5,315 nucleotides of DNA. Source: Bacteroidales bacterium (lineage in GTDB: Bacteria > Bacteroidota > Bacteroidia > Bacteroidales > JALTDM01). A program made the position numbers and the translations under genes. Of the stretch, positions 1 through 5,315 are shown piece after piece. The notes under the pieces were generated by a model. The model made no database searches and was not told the origin of the DNA. It was given only the letters and a program-made list of their open reading frames with translations. Within the stretch, counting starts at the first letter, position 1; every line of letters begins with the position of its first letter. The stretch lies in assembly GCA_026996635.1 (NCBI GenBank), contig JALWKH010000152.1:1-5315 (forward strand), in the 5' to 3' direction.

Positions 1-1599
1 GACGAAATTTACGAAGCAATCCATAACGGCGAAGAAATAAATTTGAATTATTGCTACATCAAAAATTTTTCATTAACCACATATCGCCGCTATTTCGGGT
101 TGGAAAAACAAAGCGTAATAGAGATAAAAAAGTTTTCGGCTCACAATGCCGTATTTGAATCTTATATTTCTACGGATTTTTCTTTTGCTCATTTCTTGGA
201 CGGAAATTTTGATGTCAGCAGCTCATATTTTTTGAGAGGACAACTGATTTTCAACAACAGTACATTCGGAGAAGGCAAAAAGAATTTTTCTTATATTTTT
301 TTGAGAAATGGCAACTTTGACTTCAGTAACACCAATTTCGGCACCGGTGACCTGATTTTCAAAAACTCTATTTTCGGTGACGGCGAAAAATCGTTTCACG
401 ACACAAGTTTTGGTGACGGTGAGAAAAACTTTTCAAATGTTGACTTCGGTAACGGCGATATTTTATTCATACACACGCAATTCGGAAACGGCAAAGTACA
501 GTTTAAAATTACCAGATTCGGAAACGGCATAAAAGACTTTCATTACTCATCATTCGGCAAGGGAGATATTTCTTTTGAACGTGCAGAATTTAATAACGGT
601 GAAGTAAACTTTTCCAAGATAGACTTCGGCAGCGGCAAACTAAATTTTAACAGGGCTATTTTCGGACAAGGAAATATTACCTTTGAAGGCAGTGAACTGA
701 AAAACGGGAAAGCCACTTTCAAAAAGACCGAGTTCGGCGAGGGTGAAATAAACTTTGAAATAACCGATTTTTCCACTTCATTGCTTATTTTCGACAAATC
801 CGACTTGTCCCGGTCCAAAATGTCATTCAACGGGTCAAGGATTAAAGAACTCTCGCTAAAAACCTGTAACATAGATAAATATCTGGACTTAAGAGTGGAA
901 AAATGTTCTCACCTCGATTTGTCCGACACAATAGTGCGTGATATAATAGATTTTTTCCCGGGTGACAATAAAGTAGAAATAGATTCTCTGAATTTTGAGG
1001 GCATGCGTCTTCTCGGGAACCTGTTGTTGGACTGGAATAAAAATAGAATCTACGACTTGATTGTATCACAAACCAATACCGGAGATGCACAAAAGGCAGA
1101 ACAATTCCGTATCCTTAAAAAGAACTTCTCCGACATAGGGCGGTACGACGACGAAGACAAAGCTTACCTTGAATTTAAAAGGTACGAGGAAAAATCCCTT
1201 TTCAAACAAAAAATGCAACAAAACACTTGGTCCCGCATTATATATATGCCAATACACTGGTTCAAATTGTTGGTTTTCGACAAAATGGGACACTATGCCA
1301 CAAATCCGGTACGCGTGCTATTGTCGATGTTTATTGTTTATTCTACTTTTTCACTTACATATTTTGTCCTAATTCTAATCAAATTGGGAGATATCGTTTC
1401 GGGAATAGGAGGCACACACGCAGAAATATCAACTTTGGCCAAATCTTTTTTCTTTGCGGCAATCACCTTTCTTACAATTGGTTACGGCGACTTCTATCCG
1501 ATGGGAGTAATCAGGTTTCTTTCATCAATAGAAGGTTTTACAGGCGTATTTATGATGAGTTACTTCACGGTGGCATTTGTCAGAAAAATACTCCGTTAA
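1..1599 (+). CDS. Repeat-solenoid potassium channel protein (5' end outside window)
   Basis: The product is probably a membrane ion channel with a large cytoplasmic N-terminal repeat domain. The frame is open from base 1 (DEIYEAIHNGEEINLNYCYI...), so the TTG at 43 is not a convincing start and the true start lies upstream. Numbering the 532 visible residues from base 1, residues 65-280 are 18 copies of a 12-residue F-G-x-G-x-x-x-F repeat. Residues 281-360 hold degenerate coils such as LDLSDTIV. Residues 364-399 are a charged linker (AEQFRILKKNF, GRYDDEDKAYLEFKRYEEK) of a kind seen in pentapeptide-repeat channel proteins. TM1 is about 437-460, pore helix and filter about 481-500 with TIGYGD at 492-497, and TM2 about 503-527. 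This fits the Ion_trans_2 two-helix pore, and TIGYGD is the potassium-selective signature. The protein ends right after TM2 (RKILR), so there is no C-terminal RCK domain, and any gating input probably comes from the N-terminal side. Channel pore: confident. Ligand, gating and physiological role: unknown. Confidence 0.88.
   Translation, partial: DEIYEAIHNGEEINLNYCYIKNFSLTTYRRYFGLEKQSVIEIKKFSAHNAVFESYISTDFSFAHFLDGNFDVSSSYFLRGQLIFNNSTFGEGKKNFSYIFLRNGNFDFSNTNFGTGDLIFKNSIFGDGEKSFHDTSFGDGEKNFSNVDFGNGDILFIHTQFGNGKVQFKITRFGNGIKDFHYSSFGKGDISFERAEFNNGEVNFSKIDFGSGKLNFNRAIFGQGNITFEGSELKNGKATFKKTEFGEGEINFEITDFSTSLLIFDKSDLSRSKMSFNGSRIKELSLKTCNIDKYLDLRVEKCSHLDLSDTIVRDIIDFFPGDNKVEIDSLNFEGMRLLGNLLLDWNKNRIYDLIVSQTNTGDAQKAEQFRILKKNFSDIGRYDDEDKAYLEFKRYEEKSLFKQKMQQNTWSRIIYMPIHWFKLLVFDKMGHYATNPVRVLLSMFIVYSTFSLTYFVLILIKLGDIVSGIGGTHAEISTLAKSFFFAAITFLTIGYGDFYPMGVIRFLSSIEGFTGVFMMSYFTVAFVRKILR
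193..840 (+). repeat. 18 tandem 36-bp units encoding a 12-residue repeat
   Basis: Eighteen units of exactly 36 bases follow one another without insertions, starting at 193, 229, 265 and so on to 805. The protein consensus is F-G-x-G-x-x-x-F-x-x-x-x. Counted by eye, position 8 is Phe in 17 of 18 units, position 4 is Gly in 16, position 1 is Phe in 15 (otherwise Leu), and position 2 is Gly in 11. A degenerate unit (157-192) precedes them, and the pattern decays after 841. Phe-to-Phe spacing alternates 7 and 5. The regular hydrophobic and Gly ladder suggests a beta-solenoid, related to but not the same as the classical five-residue A(D/N)LxX pentapeptide repeat. The best-matching neighbours (373 and 409) differ at many synonymous sites, so conservation is mainly at the protein level. 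Confidence 0.9.
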
Positions 1600-1620
1600 A
1601 ATCCCTGCTTTTAGTTATTT

Positions 1621-1648
1621 TTTCAGTAACAAAAAGATTTTATTTTAG
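1621..1648 (+). promoter_or_regulatory. Possible sufE promoter (Bacteroidota type)
   Basis: TATTTTAG at 1641-1648 matches the Bacteroidota -7 consensus TAnnTTTG with one mismatch. TTTC at 1621-1624 is a poor match to the -33 TTTG and lies 16 bases upstream, shorter than the usual spacing. Transcription would start only about a dozen bases before the sufE ATG. In such AT-rich DNA this could be chance, and read-through from the channel gene is an alternative because no strong terminator separates them. Confidence 0.25.
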
Positions 1649-1665
1649 CAAAAAAAATTAAGAAA

Positions 1666-2079
1666 ATGAGCACAACAGAAATTCAAAACGAAATAATAGA
1701 AGATTTTTCCGTATTTGACGACTGGATGGACAAGTACCAGTATATTATGGACTTGGGCAAAGAACTAGACCCGATTCCCGACGACCTGAAAAAAGATGAA
1801 TTTTTGGTAAACGGTTGCCAGTCAAAAGTGTGGGTTATACCTGAATTCAAAGACGGCAAATTGTTTTTCAAAGCGGACAGCGATGCTTTTATCACAAAAG
1901 GTATTGTTGCCCTGCTGCTTAAGGTTTTCAACGGCAGAACTCCAGAAGAAATTCTTAATACAGATTTGTTTTTCATAAAAGAAATAGGAATTGACGAACA
2001 CCTGTCTATGAGCCGGGCAAACGGACTTAACGGAATGATTGAAAAAATAAGGGATTACGCTAAACAATTCAAAAATTAA
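1666..2079 (+). CDS. sufE: SufE, cysteine desulfuration protein
   Basis: SufE accepts persulfide sulfur from the cysteine desulfurase SufS and passes it to the SufBCD scaffold for iron-sulfur cluster assembly in the cytoplasm. The protein is 137 residues, close to the family's usual ~140. The catalytic-loop motif NGCQSKVW gives Cys51, the same position as the sulfur-accepting Cys51 of E. coli SufE. The conserved segment DSDAFITKG (71-79) and the C-terminal SRANGL (116-121, with Arg117) are also family hallmarks. The N-terminal region carries the typical ELDPIPDDLK segment. ATG at 1666 is preceded by A-rich sequence without a good Shine-Dalgarno site, common in Bacteroidota. The next SUF gene starts 6 bases after the stop, so the two are surely co-transcribed. 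Intact, with no missing key residue. Confidence 0.96.
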   Translation: MSTTEIQNEIIEDFSVFDDWMDKYQYIMDLGKELDPIPDDLKKDEFLVNGCQSKVWVIPEFKDGKLFFKADSDAFITKGIVALLLKVFNGRTPEEILNTDLFFIKEIGIDEHLSMSRANGLNGMIEKIRDYAKQFKN

Positions 2080-2085
2080 GACGCT

Positions 2086-2472
2086 ATGGAAGAAAACAAA
2101 AATAAACAAGAAGAAACACAACAAAGCAATAAAGAAGAAAAAAAGAAAGATAAAAGCAATTGCGATAAAGAAAAGGTAAAAGAACAGATAATAAAAGTTT
2201 TGCAGAATGTTTACGACCCTGAAATTCCCGTTGACATCTGGAATCTCGGCCTTGTATATAAACTTGAAATAAGCGATGATTTTAATGTTTATATCGAAAT
2301 GACACTTACTGCTCCCGGATGTCCTGTTGCAGGTGATATTATTCAAGATGTTTATTACAATATTGCAGCCTTGCCTTGTGTTGAAGCAGTAGATGTAAAC
2401 CTGACTTTCGATCCGCCTTGGAATCAAGATATGATGACGGAAGAAGCCAAACTACAACTCGGCTTGATGTAA
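2086..2472 (+). CDS. sufT: DUF59/MIP18-family SUF assembly protein (SufT-like)
   Basis: This is a small iron-sulfur maturation protein of the MIP18/DUF59 (FeS_assembly_P) family, the type found beside suf genes and thought to help cluster delivery to client proteins. Visible hallmarks are YDPEIPVDIWNLGLVY (43-58), MTLTAPGCPV (72-81) with the conserved Cys79, and a C-terminal DPPW (109-112) followed by EEAKLQLGL. The core spans about residues 30-128. The first 30 residues are a Lys/Glu/Gln-rich, probably disordered extension; family members of about 100 residues lack it. No other Met occurs before residue 72, so ATG 2086 is the only credible ATG start, 6 bases after the sufE stop. The symbol sufT is used in the broad sense of the SUF-linked DUF59 protein. 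Its biochemical role is less well established than that of SufE. Confidence 0.92.
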   Translation: MEENKNKQEETQQSNKEEKKKDKSNCDKEKVKEQIIKVLQNVYDPEIPVDIWNLGLVYKLEISDDFNVYIEMTLTAPGCPVAGDIIQDVYYNIAALPCVEAVDVNLTFDPPWNQDMMTEEAKLQLGLM

Positions 2473-2480
2473 ATCATCAA

Positions 2481-3062
2481 CTAAAATTCAATAACATAAG
2501 TACAAGAACGCCCGCCTTCCAAGCGGGTTTCTTTTGTTATATCCAAATAAACTTTTGAATTGGGATTATGTGAATACTTTTTCACCAATCGTGAGATAAT
2601 ACCAAGGTCAAACCTGCTCGGATAGGGATTCTCACATACCATTACGGCATACCCTTTTTCTTCATCAAATTCAGTTAAGGTGTAATGCCCTATTCCCTCC
2701 AACATCTTCCCTGTAACACTATCATACATTATTTTACCATTCAACCTGTGATTCATATGGTAAGCTACATCTAATTTTTTCAACGCCTCTTCAAGGGTAT
2801 TTATCTCAGGAAAATAAGCATTATCGGGAATTGACTCTCCAATCATATGTAATATTGTCTCCCCAAGTATATTTTCAATATCCGAAAAACAATTAAGCCA
2901 TAACTGCTGATTAAACCATTCTTTATCCGAAGCTAAATCTATATTGTTTTTAAGAAGTATCTCTTGCCTGATATCCTCTCCAACAGGTAGCGCTCTTATC
3001 ACAGAACCGATTGTGTTTTTATTTACTTCCACATTAGGATTGTATGCCCTGTAAACGCTCAT
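2481..3062 (-). CDS. Uncharacterised 193-residue protein, possibly V4R/HNOB-like ligand-binding fold
   Basis: The function is unknown. The protein is soluble, with no signal peptide or membrane segment, and has Cys at 58, 143 and 187. Recognisable segments are an N-terminal MSVYRAYNPNVEV, EWFNQQLWLNCF (48-59), LDVAYHMNHR (97-106), GIGHYTLTEFD (123-133), VCENPYPSRFDLGII (142-156) and a C-terminal GGRSCTYVIEF (183-193). From memory, similar proteins with AYHMNHR, IGHY, NPYP-FD-GII and SCTY motifs occur in many bacteria as uncharacterised proteins or as sensory modules. The Cys-containing C-terminal end recalls the V4R/heme-NO-binding superfamily, but that assignment is tentative. The ATG at 3062 is supported by AGGAAAG eight bases upstream. 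The gene is convergent with the suf pair (8 bases between stops) and lies downstream of pnp on the same strand, separated from it by a terminator, so it is probably its own unit. There is no fused or adjacent effector domain in the window. Confidence 0.85.
   Translation of the reverse strand: MSVYRAYNPNVEVNKNTIGSVIRALPVGEDIRQEILLKNNIDLASDKEWFNQQLWLNCFSDIENILGETILHMIGESIPDNAYFPEINTLEEALKKLDVAYHMNHRLNGKIMYDSVTGKMLEGIGHYTLTEFDEEKGYAVMVCENPYPSRFDLGIISRLVKKYSHNPNSKVYLDITKETRLEGGRSCTYVIEF
2504..2536 (+). terminator. Intrinsic terminator of the sufE-sufT transcript
   Basis: A GC-rich stem CCCGC (2511-2515) pairs with GCGGG (2523-2527) around a 7-base loop, and TTTCTTTTG (2528-2536) follows on the plus strand. 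AAGAA (2504-2508) can extend the stem by pairing with TTCTT (2529-2533) across a small internal loop. It lies 38 bases after the sufT-like stop codon. It sits wholly inside the 3' coding end of the convergent gene, over its RLEGGR codons. The 5-bp core is short, so efficiency is uncertain. Confidence 0.65.
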
Positions 3063-3070
3063 ATAATCAG

Positions 3071-3077
3071 CTTTCCT
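3071..3077 (-). promoter_or_regulatory. Shine-Dalgarno site of the 193-residue gene
   Basis: On the minus strand AGGAAAG lies eight bases before the ATG at 3062-3060. It is a clear ribosome-binding site, better than those of the two suf genes, and it supports this start. Confidence 0.6.
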
Positions 3078-3078
3078 G

Positions 3079-3105
3079 CAAAATTACAATTTTTTATTAA
3101 ACAAA
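3079..3105 (-). promoter_or_regulatory. Possible Bacteroidota-type promoter of the 193-residue gene
   Basis: On the minus strand TAATTTTG (3086 to 3079) fits the -7 consensus TAnnTTTG exactly. TTTG (3105 to 3102) could be the -33 element, but the 15-base spacing is shorter than the usual ~19-21. A start about six bases downstream would fall in or next to the Shine-Dalgarno site, giving a very short leader. The -33 part lies in the T tract of the pnp terminator. It may be chance in AT-rich DNA. Confidence 0.4.
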
Positions 3106-3137
3106 AAACCGGCAAAGATTTTACAAATCCCTGCCGG
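3099..3137 (-). terminator. Intrinsic terminator of pnp
   Basis: CCGGCA (3109-3114) pairs with TGCCGG (3132-3137). After a 2x2 internal loop an inner stem GATTT (3117-3121) pairs with AAATC (3125-3129) around the loop TAC. On the minus strand the hairpin is followed by TTTTTTGTTT (3108 to 3099). The stem begins 37 bases after the pnp stop codon, and no such T tract follows on the plus strand, so it acts for pnp. It separates pnp from the downstream 193-residue gene. Confidence 0.85.
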
Positions 3138-3174
3138 CCTTAAAAGTTATCCTGGAATTTTGCTGTTAACTTCC

Positions 3175-5315
3175 TTATCTTCTGCTCATTCCTTCAGGTT
3201 TCTCAATTAAAACTTTTCTGGAAAGTTTTAACTTACCTTGGTCATCAATTGAAAGCAATTTAACCTTTACCTTATCTCCCACGTGTAAAATATCTTCAAC
3301 TTTGTCAATTCTCGCCCAATCAATCTCGGAAATATGCAAAAGTCCCGACACTCCCGGTAAGATTTCCACAAATGCTCCGTAAGGCTTAATGGCAATAACT
3401 TCTCCCATATAAGTTTCACCAACCTCAGGCACAGCCAACAAACCTTTTATCATCTGTGTAGCCTTTTCCACTTTGTCATAACTGTCACCCATTATTTCCA
3501 CAACACCCTTGTCTTCAAAGTCAGTGTCAATGTAAATTATAGTATCTGTCTTTTGCTGTATGCTTTGTATCATTTTTCCGCCGGGACCGATAATAGTTCC
3601 TATCATATCTTTCGGCACATCAAACCTTACAATCTTAGGTGCATGCGGCTTAAATTGCGGACGTGGTTCACTTATTACTTCAAGCATTTTGCCAAGGATA
3701 TGTTCCCTGCCTCTTTTAGCTTGTTCCAGAGCCTTGGTCATAATTTCATAAGAAAGCCCGTCTATCTTTATATCCATCTGGGTAGCGGTAAGTCCGTCTC
3801 TTGTTCCAGTTACTTTAAAGTCCATATCTCCGAGGTGGTCTTCATCTCCGAGTATATCGGAAAGAACGGCATACTTACCTGTTTCCGGGTCGGTAATAAG
3901 CCCCATTGCAATACCTGATACCGGTTTAGTAATTTGCACACCTGCATCCATTAACGCCAATGTACCGGCACATACGGTAGCCATTGAAGACGAACCGTTA
4001 GATTCCAATATATCCGAAACCACTCTTATGGTATAAGGATTTTCATTTTCATCTTTCGGAATTACATATTCCAATGCCCTGTGTGCCAAATTTCCGTGTC
4101 CTATTTCCCTTCTGCTCGGACCTCTCATAGGTCTTGCATCACCTGTGGAATATGGCGGGAAATTATAATGAAGAATAAATTTTTCTTCGCTTTGATATAC
4201 AACTCCGTCTATCGACTGTGCATCCATTTTGCTTCCCAATGTTACGGTTGACAAAGATTGGGTTTCACCTCTGGTGAATACAGCCGAACCGTGAGCCGAA
4301 GGAAGAACATCCACTTCACACCAAATAGGCCTGATTTCATCTAACTTTCTGCCGTCCAAACGAACACCTTCATTAAGAATCATTTGCCTAACAACTTCCT
4401 TCTTCAAATCGTGATAATATTTGTCAATCAATTTTTCGTTTACTTCTCCGTCTTCACCTGCTTCAGCTTTAAGATTTTCAATGTATTCTTTCTTTATTTT
4501 GTCAAAAGCTTCGCTTCTTTCGTGCTTATTTTTGATAAATGATTTGGCAACTCCGTAAACTTTATCTTTAAGGTCGTTCCAGATTTTTTGTTTTAGTTCT
4601 TCATCTTCTTCAGGTTTCGGATAATCCCTCTTTTCTTTCTTACCTGCCGCTTCTTCCAATTTGAGTTGTGCTTCACATTGTTTCTTTATAGCTTCATGGG
4701 CAAACTTAATTGCTTCCACTAGGTCGGCTTCCTGCACTTCTTTCATTTCGCCTTCTACCATCGTTACGTCCTTCATTGTAGCACCAACGATGATATTTAT
4801 ATCAGCCCTGTCAAGTTCATCATAATGGGGATTTATCTTAAATTGACCGTCTATTCTTGCCACTCTGACTTCAGAGATAGGACCTTTGAAAGGTATGTCC
4901 GATACCATAAGAGCGGCAGAAGCTGCAAGTCCGGCAAGTGCATCGGGTGGAGTGTTCTTATCACCGGAAATTAATTCTACAGTTACAAATGTTTCGGAAC
5001 GGTAGTCATCCGGGAATAAAGGACGCAAAGCCCTGTCAACAAGTCTTGCTATAAGGATTTCATAATCAGACGGTTTAGATTCTCTTTTGATAAAACCGCC
5101 CGGGAAACGTCCCATTGCAGAAAATTTTTCTCTGTACTCACAGGACAATGGCAAAAAGTCAACATCTTCGCGGGGTTCTTTTGAGGATACTACTGTAGCC
5201 AATAGCATTGTGTTGTCTAATTTCAAAACGACAGAACCGTGTGCTTGTTTAGCCAATTTACCGGTTTCAAGGATAATTTCCCTGCCATCGTCCAATTTAA
5301 TTGTTTGTCTAATTA
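3175..5315 (-). CDS. pnp: Polynucleotide phosphorylase (N-terminal few codons outside window)
   Basis: PNPase degrades RNA 3'-to-5' by phosphorolysis, releasing nucleoside diphosphates, as a trimeric ring in the cytoplasm. The frame stays open to the right edge, adding IRQTIK before the TTG at 5295. PNPases normally begin with such a segment, so that TTG is not the start; the real start should lie a few codons beyond base 5315. Numbering the 712 visible residues from 5313: the first RNase PH core has GRFPGG (68-73); an alpha-helical linker domain, very charged, lies about 240-316; the second, catalytic RNase PH core starts near 317 (RLDGR) with FTRGETQ (346-352), SNGSSSMA (438-445) and QMDIKIDG, whose Asp514 and Lys516 match the metal-binding pair. 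A KH domain has the GxxG loop IGPGGK near 575-580, and an S1 domain covers about 632-704. The C-terminus ends soon after S1 (EGMSRR) with no long tail. All catalytic motifs are intact. In many bacteria rpsO precedes pnp; that side is outside the window. Confidence 0.99.
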   Translation of the reverse strand, partial: IRQTIKLDDGREIILETGKLAKQAHGSVVLKLDNTMLLATVVSSKEPREDVDFLPLSCEYREKFSAMGRFPGGFIKRESKPSDYEILIARLVDRALRPLFPDDYRSETFVTVELISGDKNTPPDALAGLAASAALMVSDIPFKGPISEVRVARIDGQFKINPHYDELDRADINIIVGATMKDVTMVEGEMKEVQEADLVEAIKFAHEAIKKQCEAQLKLEEAAGKKEKRDYPKPEEDEELKQKIWNDLKDKVYGVAKSFIKNKHERSEAFDKIKKEYIENLKAEAGEDGEVNEKLIDKYYHDLKKEVVRQMILNEGVRLDGRKLDEIRPIWCEVDVLPSAHGSAVFTRGETQSLSTVTLGSKMDAQSIDGVVYQSEEKFILHYNFPPYSTGDARPMRGPSRREIGHGNLAHRALEYVIPKDENENPYTIRVVSDILESNGSSSMATVCAGTLALMDAGVQITKPVSGIAMGLITDPETGKYAVLSDILGDEDHLGDMDFKVTGTRDGLTATQMDIKIDGLSYEIMTKALEQAKRGREHILGKMLEVISEPRPQFKPHAPKIVRFDVPKDMIGTIIGPGGKMIQSIQQKTDTIIYIDTDFEDKGVVEIMGDSYDKVEKATQMIKGLLAVPEVGETYMGEVIAIKPYGAFVEILPGVSGLLHISEIDWARIDKVEDILHVGDKVKVKLLSIDDQGKLKLSRKVLIEKPEGMSRR

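Noticed and set aside
543..872. 109-residue open frame on the minus strand inside the repeat array
   Set aside because: It is antisense to the 12-residue repeats; its Ser/Pro/Phe pattern is the mirror of the F-G-x-G units. The repeat simply keeps the frame free of stops.
1597..1623. Possible terminator after the channel gene: TAAAA/TTTTA stem followed by a T-rich run
   Set aside because: The stem is five A-T pairs only, too weak to call. Read-through into sufE remains possible.
1227..1661. 144-residue open frame on the plus strand over the channel pore
   Set aside because: It is out of frame with TM1, TIGYGD and TM2, which are plainly coding in the other frame. It has no recognisable domain.
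2139..2145. A_AAA_AAG slippery heptamer in frame in the sufT-like gene
   Set aside because: A -1 shift meets TAA after two codons (2151-2153), giving only a peptide of about 24 residues. The motif is expected by chance in a Lys/Glu-rich tail.
1822..2427. 201-residue open frame on the minus strand with long Phe/Leu runs
   Set aside because: It lies over sufE and the sufT-like gene, both clearly coding on the plus strand. The Phe-rich run is the antisense of the AAA/GAA codons of the Lys/Glu tail, not a membrane segment.
2504..2536. The same hairpin as a minus-strand (bidirectional) terminator
   Set aside because: On the minus strand the following bases are CGTTCTTGTAC, a poor T tract, and termination there would cut the 193-residue gene before its stop codon.
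3553..3918. Plus-strand open frames of 121 and 63 residues inside pnp
   Set aside because: They are antisense to the conserved KH and catalytic RNase PH segments of pnp and show no domain or ribosome-binding site.

Overview
The window looks like a stretch of a Bacteroidota chromosome. It is AT-rich by eye, with A-rich sequence in place of strong Shine-Dalgarno sites before the plus-strand genes. It has TAnnTTTG-type -7 elements, and the protein sequences (SufE, a DUF59 SUF protein, PNPase) resemble those of Bacteroidales-like bacteria. The phylum call is an inference from sequence character, not a search result.

Layout. 1-1599 (+): the 3' part of a gene for a membrane protein. It has at least 18 in-register copies of a 12-residue F-G-x-G-x-x-x-F-x-x-x-x repeat, then a conserved linker, then a two-helix potassium-channel pore with a TIGYGD filter at the C-terminus. 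The reading frame runs off the left edge. 1666-2079 and 2086-2472 (+): sufE and a DUF59/MIP18-family SUF gene (sufT-like), 6 bases apart, both for iron-sulfur cluster assembly. 2481-3062 (-): a 193-residue protein of an uncharacterised family, convergent with the suf pair and only 8 bases from it. 3175-5315 (-): pnp, polynucleotide phosphorylase, complete except for its first few codons, which lie beyond the right edge.

Control signals. A hairpin with a T-rich tail that would end the suf transcript lies inside the last codons of the convergent 193-residue gene. A longer hairpin with a T-rich tail ends pnp, and the likely promoter of the 193-residue gene begins in that T tract. Promoter-like elements before sufE and before the 193-residue gene sit unusually close to the start codons.

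The suf pair is a functional unit: SufE is a sulfur-transfer partner of the cysteine desulfurase SufS, and the DUF59 protein is a maturation factor. The expected sufBCDS genes are not next to it within the window. I see no link in function between the channel, the suf pair, the 193-residue protein and pnp. No CRISPR array, mobile element, tRNA or rRNA was seen, and no gene-free stretch exceeds about 112 bases. The most unusual item is the 12-residue repeat solenoid fused to a potassium-channel pore.
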